A stretch of 64,000 bases of DNA from Sphingobacterium sp. SGG-5 (GTDB lineage: Bacteria; Bacteroidota; Bacteroidia; Sphingobacteriales; Sphingobacteriaceae): the NCBI RefSeq assembly GCF_011043525.1, contig NZ_JAAKGO010000005.1:62001-126000 (forward strand), written 5' to 3'. The notes below the pieces were generated by a model, which saw only the letters and a list, made by a program, of their open reading frames with translations, searched no databases and was not told the origin of the DNA. The translations under genes and the position numbers were made by a program. Positions within the stretch are counted from its first letter, which is position 1, and each line of letters starts with the position of its first letter. Positions 8,705 through 17,627 of the stretch are shown here, piece after piece.

Positions 8705-9319
8705 ATGCATATAGCTATTGTAGGAAATATCGGCGCAGGAAAGACAACTTTAACACAGTTGCTCGCTCACCATCTCAAATACGAGCCGCAATACGAAGAA
8801 GTAGAAAACAACCCCTATCTCGAAGACTTCTACAGCGATATGAAGCGCTGGGCATTCAACTTGCAGATCTTCTTTTTAAACAGTCGTTTTCGACATATTG
8901 TCGAACTGCAAAATAAGGATATTAATATGGTCCAGGATCGGACAATATATGAAGATGCTTATATATTTGCTGAAAACCTATATGATATGGGCTTAATGAG
9001 TGCACGGGATTTTGAGAACTATAGCAATATTTTTCATAGTATCATCCATTACATCAAACCACCCGACCTACTGATTTATCTACAAGCCTCTGTTCCAACC
9101 CTGGTGAGCAATATACAGACACGCGGAAGAGATTATGAAGCTGGTATCCGCCTGGATTATTTATCCAAACTGAATGATAAATATGATAAGTGGATCAACA
9201 ACTATAATGAAGGCAAACTGTTAGTTTTAGACAAGGACAACCTTGACTTTGCCAATAAACCTGAAGATCTGGGTAAGATTATACAGAAGATCGAATCACA
9301 GATGTTCGGATTGTTCTAA
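8705..9319 (+). CDS. Deoxynucleoside kinase (dAK/dGK-type)
   Basis: 204-residue P-loop kinase that phosphorylates deoxynucleosides for salvage. Walker A is GNIGAGKT at residues 7-14. The family's DRS-like motif appears as QDRTIYEDA (77-85), and the lid region carries the arginines of RGRDYE. Length fits bacterial deoxyadenosine/deoxyguanosine kinases. Upstream, 8681-8701 holds three TTTTTAAT-like repeats just before the start. Substrate preference cannot be read from the sequence. Confidence 0.88.
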   Translation: MHIAIVGNIGAGKTTLTQLLAHHLKYEPQYEEVENNPYLEDFYSDMKRWAFNLQIFFLNSRFRHIVELQNKDINMVQDRTIYEDAYIFAENLYDMGLMSARDFENYSNIFHSIIHYIKPPDLLIYLQASVPTLVSNIQTRGRDYEAGIRLDYLSKLNDKYDKWINNYNEGKLLVLDKDNLDFANKPEDLGKIIQKIESQMFGLF

Positions 9320-9340
9320 CGTGACAAAAATAGTCTTATT

Positions 9341-10546
9341 ATGGACTTAAAATCAAACGAACCATTCTGGCTCGTAAAAAACGGGCTGTTGGCCTCCTAT
9401 CCCTCCTTGCATCATGATGAAGTATGCGACGTGCTTATTGTCGGCGGTGGCATTACCGGTACATTAATTGCTCATCAGTGCATTCAAGACGGTTATAACA
9501 CGCTATTGATCGATAAACGTGAAATATGTAATGGCAGTACTTCTGCAACAACGTCTATGCTGCAATATGAAATAGATAGGCCTCTACATGAACTCTCCGA
9601 ATTAATCGGTAAGGATGGGGCTGTCGCCAGTTATCGTGCTTGTTGTAAGGCTATCGATGATTTGGGTAGGATCGCAAAAAAAATAAAATCCGATGCAGGT
9701 TTCCGCCAAAAAAAATCGCTTTACTATGCAGCCTGGAAAAAAGATGTAAATAAATTGAAAAAAGAATTTGAAGCTCGAAAAGAGGCTGGCTTCAAAGTAG
9801 CGTGGATGGAAGCAGAGGATATCCGTCACCAATATGGTATTCTGGGTGCCCACGGAGGCATTTTATCCCAGGAAGGAGGTAGTGTGGATGCTTTTCGATT
9901 GGCGCACGAAATATTACAATATAATGCACGCAAAGGACTGCGGATATATGACAAAACGGAATTAACCGGGGTAGATTATAAGCGGGGGTTCAATCTATGT
10001 ACCACCGCTACGGGGACTACGATTAAAGCGAAGCGCGTAGTGTATTGCACAGGCTATGAGGTTGCCAACGTTATACCCGAAAAATTTGTAGATCTACTCA
10101 GTACATTCGCTATTGTTTCGGAAGTAAATGAAGAAATGTATCGTCAATATAACGATATTTTAATCTGGAATACGGCAGCTCCATACCTCTACATGCGAAC
10201 CACCGATGACGGCCGCTTTCTTATCGGGGGTGAAGATGAGGAATTTCAGGATCCACCGCGCAGAGATGCCTTAATCGGAGTTAAGGAACAAAGACTCCTG
10301 CGTGCATTTCATCGGATATTTCCGGATAAGGAATTTTGTTTAGATTTTACGTGGGCAGGTACTTTCGGAGAGACGAAGGATGGGCTACCTTATATCGGTG
10401 AACACCAGAATTTCAAAAATTCGTACTTTGTCTGTGGTTTCGGTGGCAACGGTATTACTTTTTCTGTAACAGGTATGGGGATGGTGTCAAACTGGCTTCA
10501 AAGCAAGGAACACCCCCTATCTATGTATTTCAAATTTGGAAGATAA
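9341..10546 (+). CDS. FAD-dependent oxidoreductase (DAO family)
   Basis: 401-residue flavoprotein. The dinucleotide-binding motif DVLIVGGGITGT lies at residues 30-41 with the ribose-binding acidic end in LLIDKRE. STSATTSMLQ is the substrate-side loop after FAD binding, and FVCGFGGNGITFS near the C-terminus is the second FAD contact. The fold is that of D-amino-acid oxidase/glycine oxidase-like enzymes that oxidise a C-N bond; no Rieske domain is attached. It starts 21 nt after the deoxynucleoside kinase and converges on the DNA repair cluster with only 3 nt between stops. Substrate unknown. Confidence 0.82.
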   Translation: MDLKSNEPFWLVKNGLLASYPSLHHDEVCDVLIVGGGITGTLIAHQCIQDGYNTLLIDKREICNGSTSATTSMLQYEIDRPLHELSELIGKDGAVASYRACCKAIDDLGRIAKKIKSDAGFRQKKSLYYAAWKKDVNKLKKEFEARKEAGFKVAWMEAEDIRHQYGILGAHGGILSQEGGSVDAFRLAHEILQYNARKGLRIYDKTELTGVDYKRGFNLCTTATGTTIKAKRVVYCTGYEVANVIPEKFVDLLSTFAIVSEVNEEMYRQYNDILIWNTAAPYLYMRTTDDGRFLIGGEDEEFQDPPRRDALIGVKEQRLLRAFHRIFPDKEFCLDFTWAGTFGETKDGLPYIGEHQNFKNSYFVCGFGGNGITFSVTGMGMVSNWLQSKEHPLSMYFKFGR

Positions 10547-10549
10547 GGA

Positions 10550-11203
10550 CTAACCTACTTTAAAAAAGCCATCTTCAAAAAAAGCATAGCAAGTCGCATT
10601 TTCGGGTATCGACCAGGTATCTAATCCGGTAAACAAACTAAATGCGGGCAAGATAATCTGCTTTTCGGTAACGACGTAGCATGGACATCTCAGGTACTTC
10701 TTCGTGGGCAACTGCACACGAACGCCGGGATGAAGGTGCCCACTAATAGTCCATTTATCCGCCAGTTCGCGCGTATATTGATGCGTAAAACAGATCGGTC
10801 CCATATTCCAAATGGAATATACAGCATGGAGACCAATAGCACTTAACTTCTTATCGATGAACCTATCATGATTTCCTTTGATAAGGATAAATGCTGTTTC
10901 TGGAAACTGTAATGTAAGCGAAGCAAATAGCTCTACTTCTTTATTGGCTCCTGCATGCACAAGATCACCTGTGATGACAACTTGCTTCGCTGCATAATGT
11001 GTAATCAATTTCGCCAGTCGTTCAATATCCCGTTCAGCTACCTGCTTGGGAAGAGCAATGCCATGTTTACGGAAGTGTGCAGCTTTCCCTAAGTGCAGGT
11101 CAGACAAAATCAATGTATCTTCCTCCGGCCAATAGATAATACGCTGGTTAGTCAGTATAAGATTTTCTCCTGAAAAAATCAGGTCTTGCTCGACAATGTT
11201 CAT
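10550..11203 (-). CDS. pdeM: Ligase-associated metallophosphoesterase (PdeM-type DNA endonuclease)
   Basis: Calcineurin-like phosphoesterase of about 217 residues. Counting from the upstream GTG, the metal motifs are SDLHLGK (35-41), TGDLVHAG (79-86), GNHDR (111-115) and SGHLHPG (155-161). It is the last gene of the ligase-associated DNA damage response cluster. I start it at ATG 11203, which shares a base with the helicase stop (TGATG); a GTG at 11206 is also possible. The family name ligase-associated DNA damage response endonuclease PdeM follows this gene neighbourhood. It presumably cuts DNA during repair in the cytoplasm. Confidence 0.88.
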   Translation of the reverse strand: MNIVEQDLIFSGENLILTNQRIIYWPEEDTLILSDLHLGKAAHFRKHGIALPKQVAERDIERLAKLITHYAAKQVVITGDLVHAGANKEVELFASLTLQFPETAFILIKGNHDRFIDKKLSAIGLHAVYSIWNMGPICFTHQYTRELADKWTISGHLHPGVRVQLPTKKYLRCPCYVVTEKQIILPAFSLFTGLDTWSIPENATCYAFFEDGFFKVG

Positions 11204-13650
11204 CACTTTCTTCGAATAGGTTGAGCGTTATTATGCTGTAATTTTTGGATTCGCGACAGCAGATCTTCGCTGGACAACGACTGCCGTAGGCTATCTACTT
11301 TAATGGGGAAGCTCAACGGTGTAAAACCCGTAGCGAATTTAAAAATAATCTTACTTTTGTTGATACGCTGAAACGCCGACACAAGCCGGGGTTCTTCCAA
11401 CTGTTGGTTGAAAACTTCCATATAGGCCTGCTTCAACAAAAGGTTGTTCGGATCGTATTCTTCCAGCACCTTAAAGATAATACCCGAGGAAGCCTGAAGT
11501 GACTTATTGCTCTTTTGCTGGTCGGGATAATTTTGCACTACCATACCCGAAATAACAGCAATATCCCGAAATTTCCGTTTAGCCATCTCTGTAGCATTAA
11601 TACTCGCCAACACATCGTCCATCAGATTTTTCTCGCTCAGTATTTGCTGCAGTTGTGCTTGATCCAGTTTGATTTCCGAATCGGAGAAAAGTTCAAAACC
11701 ATAGTCATTCATGGCCATGGAAAAACTGATCGGAAATAAGCGGCTTATGCGATAAGCCAGCAACGTAGCCATGACTTCATGCACCAATCGCCCCTCGAAA
11801 GGATACATAAACAAATGATACCCTTCCCTCGTCTTTATCAGTTCAACCAAAAACTCGTCTTCAGCAGGTATGTGGGAGTGTTCGTTTTGCCGTACGACTA
11901 ACGGATGTAAAAACTGTAATTCTTTTTCTTTCGTTCCCGCATGTGTAGATGAAGCCAACTTTTGCCGCAAGAAATGACTCAAGTTCGAACTCAAAGGTAA
12001 GCGACCACCCAGCCAACTCGGTGTAATGGCTCGTCCTGATGATAAACGTACAAAAGCTGTCATCTCCTTTACACGAGCGAGTTCCAATACACGACCTGCC
12101 AAAACAAACTTATCTCCTTGCTTTAACTTCGATATAAAGTACTCTTCGATCATGCCCAGATAACCTCCAGTCACAAACTTCACACGCATCATCGCATCAC
12201 TGACGATGACACCGACATTCATTCGGTGCAACATCGCAATACGTCTTTTTTCCACGACCAACAGCCCGTCTTCGCGTCGCACCACCTTATGAAATTCTTC
12301 ATAGTTTTGACCGATACTACCCCCTACGGTAATGAACAGGATACACCATTGCCATTCCTCCTCGGACATATAGCTAAAGGCATGCGTATCTCTGATAACG
12401 GGATACAGTTCTTCTGGTCGAAACCCTCCGCCCAAGGCTAAGGTCACCAAAAACTGCACGAGTACATCAAATGTCTGCACCAACGGATCTCTATTTTCAA
12501 TAGTCTGCGTCTTGACAGCTTCCTTCAAGGCTGCGACCTCGATCAACTCCAACGAATGGGTAGGAACAAAATAGATTTTAGACACTTCGAATGGAGAATG
12601 TCCGCTACGTCCGGCACGTTGCATAAACCGTGCTACGCCTTTGCTTGATCCAACCTGAATAACGGTATCAACAGGTTTAAAGTCTACTCCCAGATCCAGG
12701 GAAGACGTTGATACGACAGCTTTCAGTCTTCCCTCACCTAACGCCTCTTCAATCCATTGCCGAATCTGGCAATCGATGGAGCTGTGATGTAACGCCAGTT
12801 GCCCCGCAAAATCGGGATAAGCCTGCAAGAGCAACTGATACCAAATTTCACTTTGGCTTCGTGTATTGGTAAAAATAATCGTCGATTTACTGCGAAGAAT
12901 GATCGGTACAACCTGCTCTACCAACCTACCCCCCAAGTGCCCCGCCCAAGGCAAGATCTCTACCTCTTCTGGAAATACAGGAATAATGTCTATTTTCTTT
13001 TTTTCTTTAGCAACGACCTTTATTTTCTTTTTGACATGGGGAAGCAATACTTCCGCCGCCTCTTCTAAATTGCCAATGGTCGCTGTGATACCCCAGACTC
13101 GCAATGTGGGTGATTTAAACCGCAGAAATGCCAAAGCAAGTTCAGCCATAACACCACGTTTGCTTCCCAATAGCTCATGCCATTCATCTACCGCTACAGC
13201 CTGTAGCGAGGTGAAAAAATGTGCTCTTCCCTTTTGTGCCAATAAGAGATGTAGACTTTCGGGCGTCACGAGCAGGACATCCGGCATCTGGCGGCTCTGG
13301 CGTTGCTTTTGTTTAATCGTTGTATCCCCGTTGCGCACTTCGACTACCCAATCCAGCCCGATGTCATCGATAGCCTGCTGCATGGCTCGGGCCAAATCCT
13401 TTGCCAACGAGCGCAACGGTGTAATCCATAACAGTTTCAGGCCCTTTTTATATCGTTCGGGGTGATTCATAAAGTCGATCAACACGCCCAGAAACACCGA
13501 AAAAGTTTTTCCAAACCCCGTCGGTGCGACGATCATGCCACTGTATCCCTTCGCATAATACGCCCAGGCTTTTTGTTGAAACGTAAAAGCCGTATTGCCC
13601 TTGGATCGCATCCATTCGGTTACGGTCCTGTAGCCCGGTGTATCTTCCAT
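11203..13650 (-). CDS. Ligase-associated DEXH-box helicase (Lhr-core family)
   Basis: About 815-residue superfamily 2 helicase. Counting from GTG 13662: Walker A APTGFGKT (46-53), DEWH box (159-162), SAT-type motif GITATIGN (191-198) and motif VI QRAGRSGHS (348-356). A winged-helix and C-terminal Lhr-core region follow. It translocates on single-stranded DNA in Lhr-type repair. I favour ATG 13650 (MEDTPGY) over GTG 13662. The ligase stop is immediately upstream (13664) and the PdeM start overlaps the stop, so the three are translationally coupled. Confidence 0.9.
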   Translation of the reverse strand: MEDTPGYRTVTEWMRSKGNTAFTFQQKAWAYYAKGYSGMIVAPTGFGKTFSVFLGVLIDFMNHPERYKKGLKLLWITPLRSLAKDLARAMQQAIDDIGLDWVVEVRNGDTTIKQKQRQSRQMPDVLLVTPESLHLLLAQKGRAHFFTSLQAVAVDEWHELLGSKRGVMAELALAFLRFKSPTLRVWGITATIGNLEEAAEVLLPHVKKKIKVVAKEKKKIDIIPVFPEEVEILPWAGHLGGRLVEQVVPIILRSKSTIIFTNTRSQSEIWYQLLLQAYPDFAGQLALHHSSIDCQIRQWIEEALGEGRLKAVVSTSSLDLGVDFKPVDTVIQVGSSKGVARFMQRAGRSGHSPFEVSKIYFVPTHSLELIEVAALKEAVKTQTIENRDPLVQTFDVLVQFLVTLALGGGFRPEELYPVIRDTHAFSYMSEEEWQWCILFITVGGSIGQNYEEFHKVVRREDGLLVVEKRRIAMLHRMNVGVIVSDAMMRVKFVTGGYLGMIEEYFISKLKQGDKFVLAGRVLELARVKEMTAFVRLSSGRAITPSWLGGRLPLSSNLSHFLRQKLASSTHAGTKEKELQFLHPLVVRQNEHSHIPAEDEFLVELIKTREGYHLFMYPFEGRLVHEVMATLLAYRISRLFPISFSMAMNDYGFELFSDSEIKLDQAQLQQILSEKNLMDDVLASINATEMAKRKFRDIAVISGMVVQNYPDQQKSNKSLQASSGIIFKVLEEYDPNNLLLKQAYMEVFNQQLEEPRLVSAFQRINKSKIIFKFATGFTPLSFPIKVDSLRQSLSSEDLLSRIQKLQHNNAQPIRRK

Positions 13651-13663
13651 CTTTTGCGTCACC

Positions 13664-15244
13664 TCACTGAATTAATCTTTTGATATCTTCGATATCGTCT
13701 ATATCCGCCACCGTTTTATCTTTTCGCCAACGAAGGATACGCGGGAAACGTAAAGCCACTCCCGACTTATGCCGATTGCTGCGCGCAATTCCTTCAAAGG
13801 CAATCTCAAAGACCAGTTCCGGCTTCACCGTACGTACCGGGCCAAACTTCTCGAGGCCGTTGTTGTTGACAAAGCGACTCACCTCCTGAATTTCTTTATC
13901 CGTCAAGCCCGAATAAGCTTTCGCTATAGTAACCAGTTGATCACCCTGCCGCACGGCAAATGTATAATCGGTGTAATAAGCACTTCGGCGTCCACTTCCC
14001 TTTTGCGCATAAATCAATACGGCATCAATGGTCAATGGATCAATCTTCCACTTCCACCAATCTCCTTTTTTTCTACCCGTATGATAAGGTGAAGCAAGAT
14101 GTTTCAGCATCAGACCTTCACTATTAATTGTACGCACATCGGCACGGATTGCAGTTAGCTCTTCCCAATTCGTAGCCGATATAATCGGCGACAGCAGCAG
14201 CCTGGCCGTCGGGTTCTGCGCGAATATCTTTTCCAGTTGAGCACGACGTTCACTTAACGCTTTCGGACGCCAATCCTCTCCCTCCCATTCCAATAAGTCA
14301 TAGGCAAATAAGACTACAGGCACCTCCTCCAATATCTTTTTAGTCAAGTTCTTCCTGTTCAGCCGCTGTTGCAAGGCAGCAAAATGGAGCACCTGTCCGT
14401 CCTTATAAGCCAACAGCTCACCGTCGATCACAAAATCACCTTCCCAATGCATAAGCACCTCTCCAATTTCCGGAAATTGTGATGTTACCAGTTCCTCCCC
14501 TCTGGACCAGATGAATATTTCTCCTTTCCTTTTAATAATTTGACCCCGGATGCCATCCCACTTATATTCCGTTTGCCAATTCGTTATAGGGCCAAGTTCT
14601 TCCAACTCTTTTTCCAGAGCATAGGCCAGACAGAAAGGATAAGGCTTGGATAAGTTACTTTGCGTATATTTCCCTTGGATCAGTTCTTCAAAACGCGTAT
14701 CCGCTATCTTCCAGTTACCCATAACAGCATGTGCCACCGTACTCGACTCCATACCGTAATGTTTGGCCAGCGCATTGATCAGTCCTTTAGCAGATACACC
14801 GACTCTAAAGCTACCGCCTAATAATTTATTAAAAATGAAACGTTGCATATAAGGCAGGCTGTCCCAGGCATTTCGTACAAAAGCCTTCTTTTCTTCCTCG
14901 GTCTTATCTTTCAGACGGATAATCAGATCCATCCATTCGGCGAGATTGCGTTCTATCACTTGATTTGGAGGTGGAAGAATTAAGGCAATCGTTTCACCAA
15001 GATCACCTACAGCGGCGTAAGATTCCAAGAACAACCACTCCGGGATCTGAGCGATTTCTATAGCCCATTGCTTCAATAATGAGGTGGTCACCGCACGCTT
15101 CGGTCGCTTACCTGTAAACAGCGCCAAAAACCACAGCTTATCCATTTCATCAGCTTCCGACAAAAAACGGTGGATAGCTTCAAGTTTAAGACTCGTTTTG
15201 TTGGTACTGTCCAGAGTATTAATGAGCCGGGCAAAAGTTTTCAT
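13664..15244 (-). CDS. ATP-dependent DNA ligase of the ligase-associated repair cluster
   Basis: 526-residue ligase. Adenylation motif I is K228-W-D-G in TEYKWDGIRG, followed by FVIDGELLAY (motif III region), SEGLMLKHL (motif IV) and WWKWKID (motif V). An N-terminal DNA-binding domain occupies about residues 1-200 and an OB-fold the last ~120. It seals nicks with ATP, distinct from the essential NAD-dependent LigA. ATG 15244 overlaps the stop of the upstream nuclease by 4 nt, so the cluster runs nuclease-ligase-helicase-phosphoesterase in one operon. Confidence 0.93.
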   Translation of the reverse strand: MKTFARLINTLDSTNKTSLKLEAIHRFLSEADEMDKLWFLALFTGKRPKRAVTTSLLKQWAIEIAQIPEWLFLESYAAVGDLGETIALILPPPNQVIERNLAEWMDLIIRLKDKTEEEKKAFVRNAWDSLPYMQRFIFNKLLGGSFRVGVSAKGLINALAKHYGMESSTVAHAVMGNWKIADTRFEELIQGKYTQSNLSKPYPFCLAYALEKELEELGPITNWQTEYKWDGIRGQIIKRKGEIFIWSRGEELVTSQFPEIGEVLMHWEGDFVIDGELLAYKDGQVLHFAALQQRLNRKNLTKKILEEVPVVLFAYDLLEWEGEDWRPKALSERRAQLEKIFAQNPTARLLLSPIISATNWEELTAIRADVRTINSEGLMLKHLASPYHTGRKKGDWWKWKIDPLTIDAVLIYAQKGSGRRSAYYTDYTFAVRQGDQLVTIAKAYSGLTDKEIQEVSRFVNNNGLEKFGPVRTVKPELVFEIAFEGIARSNRHKSGVALRFPRILRWRKDKTVADIDDIEDIKRLIQ

Positions 15245-16251
15245 AGGCGCGCTGGAATTACTGGATCTATGGCTTCCTCTTCGTCACCAAATTCGGTTTT
15301 TACATCTTCTGCATTTATACCGATTTCATTTAAGTATCGTGCCAATATGTTTGTGCGTCCATGGGTGATATATACCTTTTCCGCTCCCGTCGCCCGTATA
15401 GCACCCAACAGCCCACCCCAATCTGCATGATCGCTGATTGCAAAACCGGCATCTGCACTACGCCATCTCCTCGCTCCCCTCACCTGCATCCAGCCCGAAC
15501 AAATCGCATTGGCCATATTAGGAATACGGTGTATCACGTTCGAATCAAGCAACGATGGTGGTAAAATAACGATCCCTTTATTTATACGTTTGATATCTTC
15601 ACGCAGATCGATCGTTTCGTAGTCCGGCAACTGTATCCCTACACTTGTATAGGCTTCATTAAGCTTGCCAATAGAAGCATGGACGTACAGCGGAGCTGAG
15701 CCTTCCAAAGCTTTCATAATTCGCTGTGCTTTTCCCAAAGAGTATCCTATACATACAGAAGTACGGTTGTCCGACTGATTTTGTGCTACCCACTGCCTAA
15801 GCTGTTCGTTCTGCTGTTCCAGGGACGACCAATTATATATAGGCAGGCCAAATGTACTCTCTGTTACGAACACATCACATTTCACCGGCTCAAAAGGTGT
15901 AGATAGGTAGTCATTCTGGGTTTTATAATCTCCCGAAATGACGGTTACATTTCCTTGATATTCCAAACGGACCTGAGCAGAACCGATGATATGGCCTGCC
16001 GGATGCAAAGAAACTTTGACATTGTTGATCGTAATAGGTTCATTATAGCCTATACCCTGGACTTTGATATCTATACCGATACGGCTTTTTAAGATCGGTA
16101 CGGTAAAATGATGACACAGGTATTTCTTCATACCCCACCGTGCATGGTCGCCATGGCCATGCGTAATGACAGCCATATCCACAGGTAGCCACGGATCAAT
16201 GTAGAAATTGCCCGGCACACAAAATATCCCCGCCGATGTAAAGCTAAGCAC
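15241..16251 (-). CDS. Ligase-associated beta-lactamase-fold DNA exonuclease
   Basis: Metallo-beta-lactamase/beta-CASP-type nuclease, the first gene of the repair cluster. The metal motif THGHGDHARWG starts near residue 30; VISGDYK and ESTFGLP are further core motifs. SDHADW near the C-terminus and THGRTN are the later histidine motifs. GTG 16251 gives a protein opening MLSFTSAGIFCVPGNFYID, like the usual family start; the longer frame from TTG 16278 adds nine atypical residues. It is related to SNM1/Artemis-like and CPSF-like nucleases. Expected role: end processing before ligation. Confidence 0.85.
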   Translation of the reverse strand: MLSFTSAGIFCVPGNFYIDPWLPVDMAVITHGHGDHARWGMKKYLCHHFTVPILKSRIGIDIKVQGIGYNEPITINNVKVSLHPAGHIIGSAQVRLEYQGNVTVISGDYKTQNDYLSTPFEPVKCDVFVTESTFGLPIYNWSSLEQQNEQLRQWVAQNQSDNRTSVCIGYSLGKAQRIMKALEGSAPLYVHASIGKLNEAYTSVGIQLPDYETIDLREDIKRINKGIVILPPSLLDSNVIHRIPNMANAICSGWMQVRGARRWRSADAGFAISDHADWGGLLGAIRATGAEKVYITHGRTNILARYLNEIGINAEDVKTEFGDEEEAIDPVIPARL

Positions 16252-16308
16252 ACCAAAGAGGTACAAATCCCATACCAATTCACAAATAGACTCATTTTGA
16301 GATAATTC

Positions 16309-16339
16309 TTGTTGCTTTCATATTTTAAACTTATATTTA
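16309..16339 (+). promoter_or_regulatory. Candidate promoter of the small unknown gene
   Basis: TTG at 16309-16311 and TATATTTA at 16332-16339, 20 nt apart, match the Bacteroidota pattern except for the last base of the -7 box. Transcription would start about 15 nt before ATG 16362. Confidence 0.4.
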
Positions 16340-16361
16340 TGCCTACCTACTTATAAAAATT

Positions 16362-16754
16362 ATGAAACAGCTCATACTTGTGGACAGTGTGAATATCGGA
16401 AGTTTTATGTTTCAGGGATATATTTTAGAGTCGTCGAAAAAACAAGTCGCCTATGGTATATATGTGGACACTTTAAAAAACCCACTCCTGTATTTTGAAC
16501 GAAGCACAGGAAACACTGTAGGTCTTCAGATCAACGAAGGCCTCGTAGAATACATTAGCAAAAAAAGCAATGCTTCTCTAAAAGAACGCGAGCAATATTT
16601 CAACGCCTTCTTAACCTTTGTTGTTGAAAGTGAGAAAAAGGCAGCTTATATGGCATTCAAAGGTGAAAAAATGGAATATCTTTCCAACAGCAAATATCTG
16701 GTACAGATCCGGGGTATGTATTTGGGCTCTGCCGAAAGCATAAATGTAGAGTAG
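16362..16754 (+). CDS. Conserved-looking small cytoplasmic protein of unknown function
   Basis: 130 residues, no signal peptide and no membrane segment. The N-terminal half is beta-rich (MKQLILVDSVNIGSFMFQGY), the C-terminal half has a charged helix (KSNASLKEREQYFNAFLTF) and ends with KYLVQIRGMYLG. It has its own candidate promoter and sits between the divergent repair cluster and a convergent aminotransferase gene (10-nt gap). Codon use looks like its neighbours. I do not recognise the family and offer no function. Confidence 0.7.
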   Translation: MKQLILVDSVNIGSFMFQGYILESSKKQVAYGIYVDTLKNPLLYFERSTGNTVGLQINEGLVEYISKKSNASLKEREQYFNAFLTFVVESEKKAAYMAFKGEKMEYLSNSKYLVQIRGMYLGSAESINVE

Positions 16755-16764
16755 GACACAAGAA

Positions 16765-17622
16765 CTACATCTGATCTTCATACGACCAAGTCTCAAGTCT
16801 TTCCTGTAGGATACGGGATATTCGATTGAAATAGCGCTTTTGCTTATACCCCATTACCCACTGGATCCCCTGTACAGCATTCGTACAAAATATCTCATCC
16901 GCCTCTTTCATAATTTCAGGTCCTATTTCGGCTTCCACAACAGGTATACCTTCATTGGCAGCGATATCCATAACCACACGTCGCATTATCCCATTCACAC
17001 AAGCTTGATTGAGTGCCGGTGTATATAGCGTTTTATTGTAGTAGACGAAGACATTGGACGTAAGTCCTTCACATAAATACCCGTCCTGATTGAGTATCAA
17101 GACATCATCATAGCGTCCTTTATCTTTATACAGACCCGCCATGACGTAAATTAACGCATTGCTTGATTTCAGATCCGAAAGATCACTATATGGCTTTTTA
17201 TATTCCGTATATAGATCCACAATCAACCCGACCTTTTTGTTATGCTGTGGCTCTTCAATTTTGTGCACTTGCACCATAAACCCCGGATCATTCGTCTGCG
17301 GAGTATACAACCCCTCCCCATCACGATAGACAATCAACCGTACACGACCCCGCTGACCTATCATATTGTTCTTTCGAATCAATTCTTCGGTGACTGTCTT
17401 GACAAAGTAGGCATCGAACTTATTCACTTTCTCCAAATGAATTTTATCCATGCTGCGCTGCAGGCGCTCAATATGAAATGGGAGGAAACGTATCTGTCCA
17501 TCTTTATAAAGCATCGTTTCAAAAATACCATCCCCATAACGGAAACCTCGATTTCCTACTTTCAATATTGTCGTATCTTCCGGCACTAAGGTACCGTTAT
17601 GATTCATATAATGTATCGGCAT
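16765..17622 (-). CDS. Class IV PLP-dependent aminotransferase (PabC/D-amino-acid transaminase-like)
   Basis: 285 residues from ATG 17622 (MPIHYMNHNG), chosen because it begins 5 nt after the RluD-type gene ends and matches the family N-terminus; a longer frame would overlap that gene. FRYGDGIFET is the fold-type IV hallmark. The PLP lysine is in SDLKSSNALIY (about residue 152), followed by LCEGLTSNVFV, which binds the cofactor phosphate. Class IV members include aminodeoxychorismate lyase, branched-chain and D-alanine aminotransferases. Substrate loops do not let me choose by eye. It is probably cotranscribed with the upstream pseudouridine synthase. Confidence 0.85.
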   Translation of the reverse strand: MPIHYMNHNGTLVPEDTTILKVGNRGFRYGDGIFETMLYKDGQIRFLPFHIERLQRSMDKIHLEKVNKFDAYFVKTVTEELIRKNNMIGQRGRVRLIVYRDGEGLYTPQTNDPGFMVQVHKIEEPQHNKKVGLIVDLYTEYKKPYSDLSDLKSSNALIYVMAGLYKDKGRYDDVLILNQDGYLCEGLTSNVFVYYNKTLYTPALNQACVNGIMRRVVMDIAANEGIPVVEAEIGPEIMKEADEIFCTNAVQGIQWVMGYKQKRYFNRISRILQERLETWSYEDQM

Positions 17623-17627
17623 AAATT

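Noticed and set aside
12866..13465. 199-codon open frame opposite the helicase gene
   Set aside because: Shadow frame with Ser/Arg-rich, low-complexity protein; the helicase motifs on the other strand are unambiguous.
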